A stretch of DNA of 64,000 nt from Mucor racemosus (GCA_027405735.1 JAPEHQ010000005.1:682001-746000), one strand, 5' to 3'. Shown: positions 1 through 12,340, counted from the first letter of the stretch. Translations and numbers: made by a program. The notes: generated by a model from the sequence alone, not told the origin.

Positions 1-912
1 TTAATTTAATAGAGGAAGGTTTTAATGCCCTCGAAGAAGAAAATGAACAAGATGCTACATTAAGTCGGCAATACGGCAATTTATGGAATCGCCCTCCTTC
101 CAGAACATTAACTCACAATTTATTAACACTTGGGACCCAGTACAATGACACTATTCAAGCAGCACAAAAAGCAGATCGAATCGTCCAGGCTAAAGTAAAT
201 AATTGGGGAAAGGCAATTGCCATGTTATCTCGACCTGCAAATGAAATAAAAGCACATTTACCCAGCCTTCCGTATGATGACGAACATTACACATCAATTC
301 ATGATTTACTGGATAATTTACGATCCAAATTGGGATTATTAGAAACAGCATGTGATGAACGTAATCAGCTGGAAACAGAAGCCAAACTTCTTGCCCAGAA
401 CGACGACATTTCAGAAGCACTATTGCTGAAGGCCAGTGAGCTCACAAAGGGATCCCCTGTCATTAAAGTAGAACCTGAACAATTTGCGGCTGAATTCGAT
501 CAACATTTACAAGCTTATAAACAAATTCAAGATAAAATCCTTGGTTATGTTGATATTCAAAACGATCTTTTGCAGTCAATTACCGATTTGCATGGACAAC
601 TTACGCTTCTTACGGTTAATAAAAACACGTTGATTAAAAGAGAAAAAGCAATTTCTAATCTAGAATCTGCATTTACAAAGTTCAAAGAGATTAGAACCAA
701 TTTAGTAGAAGGCATAAAGGTATAAAAGGAAATAGGATTTATTGTAATCCGTTAATTAATGTCTTTTCTCCTATTAGTTTTATTCTCATTACACAGATAC
801 CATTAGTCAATTTAGAGACGACTGTCAAGAATTTACTATTGCTAGAAAATTAGAAGCAACTGAATTGGCTCGAGATGCTAACCCTAGCCGTCTACTATTA
901 CTAAAGAAATAA
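1..912 (+). CDS. BRO1/ALIX-family protein, C-terminal V-domain part (partial)
   Basis: The 5' end lies before the window. Visible exons are <1..719 and 778..912; the intron has a gtataa donor and a ttag acceptor, and only this acceptor keeps the frame. The translation (about 284 residues) matches the V-shaped LYPxL-binding domain that follows the BRO1 domain: it contains WNRPPSRTLTHNL near the start, long helices rich in D/E/L, and the closing FRDDCQEFTIARKL signature. Fungal members are Bro1/Vps31 (endosomal ESCRT, deubiquitinase recruitment) and Rim20/PalA (ambient-pH signalling); the BRO1 domain that would separate the two is outside the window. The protein stops about 20 residues after the V domain, so the proline-rich tail of Bro1/ALIX is missing, which slightly favours a PalA-like or shortened form. 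Family assignment is confident, paralogue is not. Confidence 0.8.
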
Positions 913-1319
913 ATGCTTTTTTCATGTAATTTCAAAAATGATTTCCTTTTAAAGTAAATTTTTACCAAAATAAACATTTCAAATCTCGCTACCACAAATT
1001 GCTGCTTTAATTACCTAAAATTATGCAATTACATTATTTTATTTTTTTAAAAAAAAATACCACAATAAATAAGACAGTTTTCTCTATTATGTTCAAAGTT
1101 TAACAACATTGTTAGTATGTCCAGAGCATTTGAAAGAATCTTTTAAAAAGCTATATGCTGTAGCATTTGAAGACCCGGTGTTTTATTCAAGACTCAGGGC
1201 AGTGGCAAGCAAGCATTAAAATAACGTCATTCAAGCATCTTTGATTGGATTATACTTACCGTCAGCAGTGTTGCGCCAAAACTTGAAAAAACAAGGCCGC
1301 CATTGACAATTTCGGTGGG

Positions 1320-1326
1320 TATAAAA
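1320..1326 (+). promoter_or_regulatory. TATA box of the M28 aminopeptidase gene
   Basis: A TATAAAA sits 62 bp before the ATG at 1388, the spacing expected of a fungal TATA promoter, followed by a pyrimidine-rich leader. A GATA core (AGATAAG) lies at about 1349-1355, which could be a nitrogen-regulation site but may be chance. The rest of 913-1319 holds AT-rich intergenic DNA in which I see no gene. Confidence 0.6.
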
Positions 1327-1387
1327 ACCCCCAACCCTTCTCCCACGACAGATAAGAGCTTTACTTTTTTCTTTTTTCTATTCAAAA

Positions 1388-2834
1388 ATGAAGTTCTTAT
1401 CTTTATCCGTATTATCTGTTTCTGCACTTTCTGCTGTTGTCAGTGCTGGTCCCTTGGCTGCAATCGATCAACTCAGAGTGTTCCGTTCTTCAGAACCTGA
1501 ACTTCGTCTTATTCAATACGGGTATGTAATGCAATCATTTTCACGAAATTTAGAAATTCCCTAATACCTTTTCTTCTTCCAATCAAAGTGAAGATACCCC
1601 TCCCAAGTGGATGACTGAAGCTGATAAAGATGCTTTATTCAGAGCTGGTGTAAAGTACATGGATATCACCGATTATCCTCACCCTCCTGTTTCACTCAAT
1701 TCTGCATGGCAGCCATGTAAGCTTAAATGAAATGCGCTTTTATAAAAAAAACTCACACGTATGTTGTAACTGTTTTATAGTTATTCCTGCAGATGCCAAA
1801 TATCAAGATGAAGTTACTCCTTTCATTGGCAACTTGACTACTGATACCATGAAGGAAGTATTAACTGAATTAACAAGTTTCCGTAATCGTTATTACAAGT
1901 CTTCATATGGCGCTAAATCTTGTCGTTGGTTGATTCAACAAATCAGAGATGTTGCTGATGGTTTTGATCATGTGTCTGTAAAGGAATTTGAGCATTCTGT
2001 AAGTGTTGTTTGTTACACACACACGCAATTACTAATTGTTATGCGTTTTATGTTTAATAGTGGGATCAATTCTCCATTATTGCTCGTTTTGAGGGATCTA
2101 ATAAGGATCTTGAGAATGAACTTGTTATCGTAGGTGCTCATCAAGATTCAGTCAATATGTGGTTGCCTAGTTTCGGCCGTTCTCCTGGTGCTGATGTAAG
2201 TATAATCTTGTAAAAGCTAAAGTATTCAAGGCTAAATTTTTTCAATTAGGATGATGGTAGTGGTACTGTTACCATCTTTGAGGCATTCCGTAGTTTAGTT
2301 CATAATGGCTTCAATCCTGAGAGACCTGTTGAATTCCATTGGTATAGTGGTGAAGAAGCTGGTTTATTGGGTAGTCAGGCTGTTTCAAATGCATACAAGG
2401 AAGATGGTAAACATGTTGTTGCTATGTTACAAAATGATATGACTGGTTACATTGGTGCTAATGGTGAAGTTATTGGTATTGTTACTGATCATGTTGATGA
2501 GAAATTGACTGATTTCCTCAAGAATTTGGTTGATAACTATGCTGGCATTCCTTATACTCTTACCAAGTGTGGTTACGCTTGTAGTGGTAAATAATGTTTC
2601 ATTTAGATAAATGCAATCTTAAAAATGTTCCTAACTGTATTTTCATTAGATCATGCTTCATGGCGTAAGGTTGGCTTCCCATCTGCTTTCACAATTGAAA
2701 GTGCATTTGATGATTCCAATCACTTTATTCATACTACTGGTGATACCATTGATAAGCTTTCCTTTGACCACATGAAGGAGTTCTCCAAGGTTGCTGTTGG
2801 TTTTGCTGTTGAGTTATCTCACAAGCGTGATTAA
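1388..2834 (+). CDS. Secreted M28 family leucine aminopeptidase-like protease
   Basis: Six exons: 1388..1521, 1589..1716, 1781..1998, 2061..2195, 2250..2586, 2650..2834; they join in frame to 378 residues. The start is the first ATG after the TATA box and opens a typical signal peptide ([20 protein letters not shown], cleavage probably near residue 20). The M28 two-zinc site is complete: His187 in GAHQDS, Asp207 in GADDDGSG, the catalytic Glu240 and ligand Glu241 in SGEEAG, Asp268 in LQNDMTGY and His319 in CSDHASW. This resembles the fungal secreted leucine aminopeptidase (Lap1/LapA) and Vibrio aminopeptidase group, which trims N-terminal residues from peptides outside the cell. An N-terminal propeptide of about 80 residues would fit the length. 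All introns are 53-67 bp. High confidence in family; substrate preference is inferred. Confidence 0.93.
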
Positions 2835-3118
2835 ACTATATAGATTCCATTTTTTCATCTATCTATTTCTTTGGTTTACCCCCTTTTTGTTATATTATTA
2901 TTACTGCATTATGACTGAATAAATATCAGGTTAACAAAATGTCATTATTATGATCCTGTGTCATTCAAATGTTTAAATAAAGTGGTATTGATCGTAGGAG
3001 TTTACTTGGGGATACGCCAGAGGGGCACGTGAGTTGTATTATATATGGTGGAATTCTAGAATTCTAGTTTGAACATAAAACGATATACTTTTTCGCTAAA
3101 TAATAACATTTCTTATAC
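2835..3118. other. Intergenic tail after the aminopeptidase
   Basis: AT-rich sequence with AATAAA-like polyadenylation signals near 2919 and 2980. A CACGTG E-box (about 3026-3031) and a TTCTAGAA heat-shock-like half-site pair (about 3055-3062) precede the small reading frame at 3119. No gene is seen. Confidence 0.4.
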
Positions 3119-3229
3119 ATGAGTTGGAGTATTTGCACAGTGTTACTGTCTCAAAAAATAGGCGATTTAAAACTTCAATTCGATAAACTGAAACAAGAAA
3201 ATTCAGCTATACTATACGATTTTTTGTAG
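3119..3229 (+). pseudogene. Possible 5' stub of a gene cut off by repeat A
   Basis: ATG opens a 36-codon frame with a basic, coiled-coil-like run (KIGDLKLQFDKLKQENSAIL) after a TATATA-like and E-box-bearing upstream. The frame ends at TAG exactly where repeat A begins (homology to the other A copies starts near 3222). It could be a first exon whose remainder was displaced by the repeat, or a chance frame. Not recognised as any known protein. Confidence 0.2.
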
Positions 3230-4445
3230 GTACCGGTACCTACTGGATTAAAATTTAAATTTTCATTGTTTTAATCTTCAAAATTGGAGCGTGCCCTCTT
3301 TTCTATAGCTAGCCTCATACTAAACGCTTTTTATCATATGCTTTAGACACTGCTAAATACATATAAATTGGCCGCACTATGATACATGTTCCTAAATCTA
3401 TTTTATATCTCACGAAAGATTCATAAACAGGTAAAATTCACTGCTTTTTCCTTGAAAGCTGGGTCTCACTTTTCATCCCTGCTCTATTTTTTTTTTCACT
3501 AAATAACACCAAGGAAAAATTATATGCCAATGTACCTGACATGTTCGCCTTTAATCTAAAAAAGAGTCTCCAGAAATATCCTATTTTTTGCTGTTGGTAT
3601 AATTTTTTCAGTGTTAATGTTTCAGGGTTTTACACGTATTTCACAGCTAAAATTGAAGACTTTGAGGTTCCATATCTCCGCAAAAAATTAAGTTATTCTT
3701 ACACCATTTAATAATAAAACTTACTTGTTTTAAAGCCCTCTATAACATATTCAAGTATAAAAAAATTCCGGGTACTTTTTTTTTTATTTCTTTTTTTTTG
3801 ACATTTTTGTAGTAGATTACAAAATATTCGTTAAATTGAGCGATATTCTTTTTACATTCACGTCATTGACCTTGTTGAGCTCTCTCGGACTCAATTTAGT
3901 TTTTTTCAAAATATTAATTTTTCGTGGAGATATCCTCAAAAATGTGTGCAAAGAGATACCTTCGCTTCTACCTCCAAATTTTCCCTTATATACCCTCATT
4001 CCAAATTCTGAATTTGAAAAAAAAATTGACAAAAGTATTGTTTTCTTTACGCAAAATGCAGCTAGAAGGTTCAGCAATGGCTCGATCGATAGATATTTTT
4101 GTTGCCCATTATTTCCGTAAATTATTTTTGAAGTATGTTTATAAAAAGTGATGTGTATCTTCAAAAAACCTCAAAAATTTCAATGGCATTTTGTGCAAAA
4201 TTTAATGTGACGCATTTGTCTGAATTTTGTTTAGATAGATGCAGAATTTAAAACTGAACAAAAAACATTTAATAAGCTATTTCATTTTACTTTGCAGTTC
4301 ATGAGCCATTAAGCAATTTTGTTATTTTCACGATTTTCTGGTCGATTCTACGAATCAATTTTGGAACTCAGTTAGCATAGGGTTAAGCTGTAATGTAACC
4401 TATTATTTTAATTATCTCAACGAAAAATCAATATTTTTTGCTGAA
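3225..4445 (-). repeat. Repeat A, copy 1 (in left palindrome arm)
   Basis: About 1.2 kb, read on the minus strand relative to the other full copies (10263-11483, 19775-25735 interrupted, 28825-30545 interrupted, 51970-53200). The landmarks are shared in all copies: GAGCTCTCTCGGACTCAATTT (reverse strand) and the TATA-like GTATATAAGGG segment. No terminal inverted repeat is obvious. An approximately 85-codon frame is open in all copies, and on the opposite strand too. Confidence 0.75.
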
Positions 4446-4489
4446 ACAAAAAATTCAGAGCAGCTTCGGATTGGATCTACTACCTTGTG

Positions 4490-6725
4490 AATCACTACGG
4501 CCGACCTGTGCTGCACAAGATGATTTCGTTGTGCCCAGGTGGGCTGTACACTATAGCCTGAAGAACTGTTGTGTCCACTGAATATGGCTAAAAAGATAAC
4601 AAGATGCACATGAGCACAACAAAAGAAACTGCACACGAGCACAATGTTAAGCCTGTAGTATGTGCAGAATTATAGATTCTGTCCATGTACATGACATTAA
4701 TCCCATGTGTGCATAATAGTAGAATTGCCCATACGCATATCATTATCCCTATTTGTGCATAATGAGCTGATTGTATGGGCACAAATTGGTTTGTATATGA
4801 GTATCGTGGCGTTCTCAAAATTCCATTGCATTTTTTTTACTGGAATGGGTTTTTAAATTACATTTGTTTTTATTATTAATATAAATTATAGACAATACAA
4901 TTTAATACGTTGTTGATGTAGAGCAATACATGCAAGAACCAATATATTTACGATTATCATTATTTGTAAATATGTTTATGTAGCTATAATGTTTACAGCA
5001 ACAATGGTTTTTGCTCGAGTAAAAACTTAAATAACACTCGCTGCTTAAATTTATATGCAAGCCAAATCTAAGATTATATATGTTACTTTACCACGCATAA
5101 AATTTAAACAAAGTAACCTTCTTTAAACTGACTATTCTAGTTTACGATTGTCAGCTGTAAAAAGATTTGTTTTCAAGTATACAGTAGCTACGATCAAAAC
5201 TATGGTTATTATGCAAGACATCAGATTATTCTTTTTTGTTTATTTCTATATCATTTGATATTTTATCACTCTTATGAAACATTTCGTGGGTTTGTAGCCA
5301 GTTCTAGCTTTTCGTTGAGCAGATAATAAATACCATTGCCTTCGATTTGATCTGGTAATCAAGAAATACGTCCAACAATACAGTAGTAGTAAATAATGAT
5401 ATTTGATCTTACAATAGAATGCGGCTGGATAAAAATATCAGTCTCTAATATAATAGGCTGCTACCTATATTAAAAACATTAGTCCCTTATGTTAGCATGC
5501 GTATTTAGATAAAAGAAAAGAATACCAGCTTGATAGTCTGATATGCCTTATCAACAAACGGTGAATATATCCTTGGAATATAAAAAAAAGAGACAAACGA
5601 CACACGTATTATTATAAAAGGATTTTCAAGGCTTTACATTATTTAGCGCAATTAAAGCCCTGCTAAATTGCACATTTCATGCAATGTAAAAGCAGCGTTA
5701 TGGCACATGAACCATAAACTAAACGAAATAAATAGGCAATATCTATTATCATAAAATATACATTTTTCTACCAGAAAACCCGTCTGTCATATCATATATT
5801 CATTAAAAAATTGCAAAAGCGAGCCAGTAGAGCGACGCCGTAATTGAGCATAGCAAGATTGAGCAGCTAAGTCTACTATTATGGTGTATCTAAGTTTTAA
5901 ATAAAAAAACGTTTTTTTTTAACTTTTCTTATATTTAACCATGTACGGTCTGAAAATTCAGACTTTGTAGCGGGCATTTTCGGGACTCATTTTTATCCTT
6001 ACCAACACTCATGATTTTGATCAAAAAACAGAAAAATCAAATTTTGATACCAAAATCAACCTTTAAATATATTACATTGTGAGAGAAAATTGTAGCTATG
6101 AGTAATACACATTATATAAAAGCTTAATATTAAATGTTAAATAATGACACTTTGTACTTTTGCCCAAAAAACGGTTTTTTGGTTAAAGGATTTTTATGTT
6201 ATATTTTGCAATAAAAATGTTTGTTATTTTTTATTGAGTAAATAGAGCGCTAAATTCTGCATATGTGCATATTTTTTGTTTTTATAATTGGTAGTATAAT
6301 TAACTCTAGATTTGCAAAACCAGAAAAAAAAAATTAAAAAATGTCAAAATTGATGATCTGGACGAGAATAATTTTTGAAATTAATATTCCGCCTATAAGC
6401 GTTATAGGTCTTAAAAATAAGAGATTTTATTATACTTGAGAACTTCAAAAATCTACGATGCTGTACCCGCTTGATTCAATCTTATTACTGTAAATCTTTA
6501 TACATGTTAATATTGTGCGGTAGTTCGTTTGACGATAATATAGTCTTACGTCATAATTAATGCGCTAGAGGTAATTTACATTAAGTTTTAATCTTACCCC
6601 TCCAACAACATTATAAACATAAACATGGCCATCACTGGGACCTATTGCCTCTTTTTTACCCTCTTTGTCCCAAAGCAATTTATTCAATGCTTTACCAGAA
6701 CAAACTTACTTTTGACCTATAAAAA
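4490..6725 (+). repeat. Repeat B, copy 1 (left palindrome arm, 3'-truncated)
   Basis: Starts at the common left end (CTACGGCCGACCTGTGC) and runs through the GCACA-rich zone, the GAGCGACGCCGTAATTGAGC landmark near 5830 and on to the captured dynein intermediate-chain fragment near 6605-6710. It ends about 500 bp before the end of the longer copies (41825, 50320). It carries no long open frame; the 76-codon frames are repeated verbatim in the other arm only because the arms are identical. Confidence 0.75.
6605..6710 (-). pseudogene. Dynein intermediate-chain WD40 fragment in repeat B copy 1
   Basis: On the minus strand the sequence reads KALNKLLWDKEGKKEA, then SDGHVYVYN, matching the cytoplasmic dynein intermediate chain segment (fungal type: ALNKLxWD ... 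GSSDGxxYVYDVGE). The following GGTAAG looks like the donor of the next intron, so the copy was taken from genomic DNA. It is a short fragment and cannot encode a working dynein subunit. Confidence 0.6.
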
Positions 6726-8167
6726 TTTATTTATTAGCAAAATTAATTATTAATAACAAGCTAATAAGTAATAATTATAGTGTACCTTTGATAATTGGTA
6801 GTGATATACAAGACAACATCTTGTTTTCCTCTTCTTAGCTGTTGGCCACTAAATATAAATAAATGCTTTTTAGAAACTAAATAGACTGACATGAGTTTAT
6901 TCATTCATTCAAATCAACAAGTCAATATTATACATACTTTTATAATCACCAGTTCTTCTCCAGGTAGATATCGACTTTAGACCAAAAAAGCATTGAGTAT
7001 AACGTAGATAATGGAACATAATGATTAAGTCCTGGATGTTTTTTTTTGTTCGAAAAAGATATTATAACGCGCCCTAACATTAACAGTTAATAATTTTTTT
7101 TCAAATAAACAATAGGAAAAACATGTACTTGTAACTGCTACTTGATTTCAGTTTATAAGAAAATATTAATCTTTTTGTTGTAGTTTTATACGTGAATAAA
7201 AGAGCCGAGGAAATAGTAGGGAAGAAAAAAGATTTTGTGTGTTACAAACAGGAATTTACAAAGGCATAAATACTTTTAGTGTTACCCTACAGGTTGTTGT
7301 CGTTGTTCCCATTTGGTCCCCGAAAGAAGAACATGGGCAGAACTCTTTCAAACCCCAAATTTCAAATTGATATATCTCGTCAATAAGGCGATAATTCTGT
7401 TGAATTAGAGTAACTCACATCTGTTTTAAACCATTCAAATTATCTTCGTTATTGATTATATTATGATTGATATACTTTAATAAAGTGACTAAAAAACCTT
7501 GGTTTCATTGCTCTACTCATCTGGGCTGCCTGATCTGCACAGACTTTTTTATTCTGCCCATCTGTGCAGATTATTATGCCCATGGGAAGCATAGTTCGTT
7601 CTTAGTGTAATCTTCTAGTTTTAAGTACATTGTTATTGATTTAATATTTTAAGGGGTAAATCATGTAGAGCATTGACCATAAGGGATTGATGTCAAATGT
7701 GACAATATCGACCTTTTGGGAAATGGTTGTTTTGTTTATTATTGTTATATCTATTTTATGTAACCTTAAATTAAGTGGTAATTTTTATATGCTTGAATCT
7801 TATTTATATTGATAGTGCAACTTCAATATAGATGAGCAGTTGACTAAATTGATGTCTCTGTTTATTATTATTAATTATTGATTTGGATAGAATCCTGTTT
7901 TGATATATATGTTATTCGTGTAATTGATTGCATCGTGATCAAGGGTGCTATCATCTACACGACATGTATGGTTCAAAAAGGTATTTCATATTTTTAGCAT
8001 GCGTTTGTTATTGTATTCAATTGAAGCTTTTGTTTGTTATTGTGTTCAATTGAAGCTTTTGTTTATTATTGTTGTTCACATTTCAAGTGGCATCATATTT
8101 TATGAGCGACACTTGGAATTTAGGCTATTTTATTATTGTCAAGCATTTTTAGTATGTAATTCCATTG
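6726..8167. other. Palindrome spacer, no gene recognised
   Basis: AT-rich single-copy DNA between the palindrome arms. About 7545-7590 contains CTGCACAGAC and CTGTGCAG with CCCATGGG nearby, the same vocabulary as the GCACA-rich zone of repeat B. About 8008-8060 has two imperfect copies of a 27-bp unit containing TTCAATTGAAGCTTTTGTTT. The 92-codon plus-strand frame across this is low complexity and I do not call it a gene. Confidence 0.5.
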
Positions 8168-10218
8168 CATTATCATCAAATAAACTACCACACAATATTA
8201 ACATGTATAAAGATTTACAGTAATAAGATTGAATCAAGCGGGTACAGCATCGTAGATTTTTGAAGTTCTCAAGTATAATAAAATCTCTTATTTTTAAGAC
8301 CTATAACGCTTATAGGCGGAATATTAATTTCAAAAATTATTCTCGTCCAGATCATCAATTTTGACATTTTTTAATTTTTTTTTTCTGGTTTTGCAAATCT
8401 AGAGTTAATTATACTACCAATTATAAAAACAAAAAATATGCACATATGCAGAATTTAGCGCTCTATTTACTCAATAAAAAATAACAAACATTTTTATTGC
8501 AAAATATAACATAAAAATCCTTTAACCAAAAAACCGTTTTTTGGGCAAAAGTACAAAGTGTCATTATTTAACATTTAATATTAAGCTTTTATATAATGTG
8601 TATTACTCATAGCTACAATTTTCTCTCACAATGTAATATATTTAAAGGTTGATTTTGGTATCAAAATTTGATTTTTCTGTTTTTTGATCAAAATCATGAG
8701 TGTTGGTAAGGATAAAAATGAGTCCCGAAAATGCCCGCTACAAAGTCTGAATTTTCAGACCGTACATGGTTAAATATAAGAAAAGTTAAAAAAAAACGTT
8801 TTTTTATTTAAAACTTAGATACACCATAATAGTAGACTTAGCTGCTCAATCTTGCTATGCTCAATTACGGCGTCGCTCTACTGGCTCGCTTTTGCAATTT
8901 TTTAATGAATATATGATATGACAGACGGGTTTTCTGGTAGAAAAATGTATATTTTATGATAATAGATATTGCCTATTTATTTCGTTTAGTTTATGGTTCA
9001 TGTGCCATAACGCTGCTTTTACATTGCATGAAATGTGCAATTTAGCAGGGCTTTAATTGCGCTAAATAATGTAAAGCCTTGAAAATCCTTTTATAATAAT
9101 ACGTGTGTCGTTTGTCTCTTTTTTTTATATTCCAAGGATATATTCACCGTTTGTTGATAAGGCATATCAGACTATCAAGCTGGTATTCTTTTCTTTTATC
9201 TAAATACGCATGCTAACATAAGGGACTAATGTTTTTAATATAGGTAGCAGCCTATTATATTAGAGACTGATATTTTTATCCAGCCGCATTCTATTGTAAG
9301 ATCAAATATCATTATTTACTACTACTGTATTGTTGGACGTATTTCTTGATTACCAGATCAAATCGAAGGCAATGGTATTTATTATCTGCTCAACGAAAAG
9401 CTAGAACTGGCTACAAACCCACGAAATGTTTCATAAGAGTGATAAAATATCAAATGATATAGAAATAAACAAAAAAGAATAATCTGATGTCTTGCATAAT
9501 AACCATAGTTTTGATCGTAGCTACTGTATACTTGAAAACAAATCTTTTTACAGCTGACAATCGTAAACTAGAATAGTCAGTTTAAAGAAGGTTACTTTGT
9601 TTAAATTTTATGCGTGGTAAAGTAACATATATAATCTTAGATTTGGCTTGCATATAAATTTAAGCAGCGAGTGTTATTTAAGTTTTTACTCGAGCAAAAA
9701 CCATTGTTGCTGTAAACATTATAGCTACATAAACATATTTACAAATAATGATAATCGTAAATATATTGGTTCTTGCATGTATTGCTCTACATCAACAACG
9801 TATTAAATTGTATTGTCTATAATTTATATTAATAATAAAAACAAATGTAATTTAAAAACCCATTCCAGTAAAAAAAATGCAATGGAATTTTGAGAACGCC
9901 ACGATACTCATATACAAACCAATTTGTGCCCATACAATCAGCTCATTATGCACAAATAGGGATAATGATATGCGTATGGGCAATTCTACTATTATGCACA
10001 CATGGGATTAATGTCATGTACATGGACAGAATCTATAATTCTGCACATACTACAGGCTTAACATTGTGCTCGTGTGCAGTTTCTTTTGTTGTGCTCATGT
10101 GCATCTTGTTATCTTTTTAGCCATATTCAGTGGACACAACAGTTCTTCAGGCTATAGTGTACAGCCCACCTGGGCACAACGAAATCATCTTGTGCAGCAC
10201 AGGTCGGCCGTAGTGATT
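8168..10218 (-). repeat. Repeat B, copy 2 (right palindrome arm)
   Basis: Mirror image of the copy at 4490-6540. It ends toward the spacer before the dynein segment, so the two arms differ in how much of B they keep. Confidence 0.75.
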
Positions 10219-10262
10219 CACAAGGTAGTAGATCCAATCCGAAGCTGCTCTGAATTTTTTGT

Positions 10263-11483
10263 TTCAGCAAAAAATATTGATTTTTCGTTGAGATAATTAA
10301 AATAATAGGTTACATTACAGCTTAACCCTATGCTAACTGAGTTCCAAAATTGATTCGTAGAATCGACCAGAAAATCGTGAAAATAACAAAATTGCTTAAT
10401 GGCTCATGAACTGCAAAGTAAAATGAAATAGCTTATTAAATGTTTTTTGTTCAGTTTTAAATTCTGCATCTATCTAAACAAAATTCAGACAAATGCGTCA
10501 CATTAAATTTTGCACAAAATGCCATTGAAATTTTTGAGGTTTTTTGAAGATACACATCACTTTTTATAAACATACTTCAAAAATAATTTACGGAAATAAT
10601 GGGCAACAAAAATATCTATCGATCGAGCCATTGCTGAACCTTCTAGCTGCATTTTGCGTAAAGAAAACAATACTTTTGTCAATTTTTTTTTCAAATTCAG
10701 AATTTGGAATGAGGGTATATAAGGGAAAATTTGGAGGTAGAAGCGAAGGTATCTCTTTGCACACATTTTTGAGGATATCTCCACGAAAAATTAATATTTT
10801 GAAAAAAACTAAATTGAGTCCGAGAGAGCTCAACAAGGTCAATGACGTGAATGTAAAAAGAATATCGCTCAATTTAACGAATATTTTGTAATCTACTACA
10901 AAAATGTCAAAAAAAAAGAAATAAAAAAAAAAGTACCCGGAATTTTTTTATACTTGAATATGTTATAGAGGGCTTTAAAACAAGTAAGTTTTATTATTAA
11001 ATGGTGTAAGAATAACTTAATTTTTTGCGGAGATATGGAACCTCAAAGTCTTCAATTTTAGCTGTGAAATACGTGTAAAACCCTGAAACATTAACACTGA
11101 AAAAATTATACCAACAGCAAAAAATAGGATATTTCTGGAGACTCTTTTTTAGATTAAAGGCGAACATGTCAGGTACATTGGCATATAATTTTTCCTTGGT
11201 GTTATTTAGTGAAAAAAAAAATAGAGCAGGGATGAAAAGTGAGACCCAGTTTTCAAGGAAAAAGCAGTGAATTTTACCTGTTTATGAATCTTTCTTGAGA
11301 TATAAAATAAATTTAGGAACGTGTATCATAGTGCGACCAATTTATATGTATTTAGTAATGTCTAAGGTATATCCTAAAAAGCGTTTAGTATGAGGCTAAC
11401 TATAGAAAAAAGGGTACGCTCCGTCTTTGAAAATTCAAATTTTGCTTGAGCAGATACCTACAAAAAAACATCAAAATTCATTT
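10263..11483 (+). repeat. Repeat A, copy 2 (right palindrome arm)
   Basis: Mirror image of copy 1. Canonical orientation: begins with the TTTTGTTTCAGCAAAAAATA block and ends near CAGATACCTACAAAAAAAC. The sequence is near-identical to copy 1 up to about 11293 and then diverges. Confidence 0.75.
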
Positions 11484-12340
11484 TAACTTATGAAGTGTAA
11501 CTTTTCCTGAAGTATCACAACATGGGTCTTCTGTATGATGCGTCGCAATGCATCAATGATGTTATTTTATGAAACAATTATATTAACTTACTGATTGATT
11601 AGAGAGAAAAGCAATAATTGATTGTGGCGTGTAAATGTAAATTTAAAAGAACAAATTCAATGACAAGGGCTTAATCTCAGAATATCATAGTAACAAGACT
11701 ACTCTAGTATATACTTACAATAACCCATCTATTTCATGTCGTCCACATGCGACTTAATATTATAGCATCTTGGAAAGCAGAACTAGCAATATTTCTGTTA
11801 TCAAATTTAGCTCACAAATAACGGGTTACAAGTTGAAGCTTTATACGTACTCGTCTGTTTTTTTTATATTTATTTGATTATAAAATTAAGCGCCTATGAC
11901 AGGTACAACTGGCCAAAATACAAATACTCGGGGTAAGCAATGGCCTTAAGATCGACCACATTAACACATATTAACACATATAAATATCAAATTAAATATG
12001 TTTTAAGCATAGTAAAATCTTTAAAATGTTTTAAATGATGGGCTTAACATAGAAATAAATGATGAAGCATCACCTCCTTAATATCGTCTTGATATGTATA
12101 CACGGTAGGTGTTTCTATTGGCTATTTTTTGCCTTGTATTTTCACATATCAATGTATACTTTAATTGCAGTTTTGACAAGGTGCACTTGAAAATACTTCA
12201 ATATACAGATTTTTAAACGACGTAATGGTGAACGAAGTTTTAAATAATGCAATGATTTGTAGCCACTTGCGGACAACCCAATAAACTTCTCACTGCCTCA
12301 TTTCTTTGTATTAATTTTACTTTCTTTTCAACTCTTTGTC
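11484..12340. other. Intergenic region upstream of TPT1
   Basis: AT-rich DNA. The first 40 bp still resemble the DNA next to repeat A at 30510-30545. No gene, TIR or target duplication is visible. The last 60 bp are pyrimidine-rich and probably hold the TPT1 transcription start. Confidence 0.5.

Larger units (their letters stand above)
3415..11293. repeat. Giant inverted repeat (palindrome), arms ~3.1 kb, spacer ~1.7 kb
   Basis: Left arm about 3415-6511 and right arm about 8197-11293 are reverse complements. Positions sum to 14708 at every point I checked (3421/11287, 3817/10891, 4818/9890, 6451/8257), so there is no net insertion or deletion across 3.1 kb, and five overlapping open frames are identical between arms. 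Only isolated single-base differences were seen. Outside these limits the symmetry continues but suddenly drops to roughly 80-85 percent (outer to about 3225/11483, inner to about 6540/8168). Each arm contains repeat A followed by repeat B. The sharp identity step suggests gene conversion or recent arm copying. Confidence 0.9.

Noticed and set aside
3050..3068. Heat-shock element in the GAATTCTAGAATTCTAG stretch
   Set aside because: Only one TTCnnGAA pair is in correct register; a functional element normally needs three or more units.
4412..4818. Pair of 76-codon frames (MLVCSFF..., MRTPRYS...) found identically at 9890-10296
   Set aside because: They are identical only because the palindrome arms are identical; other repeat B copies break these frames, so they are not conserved genes.
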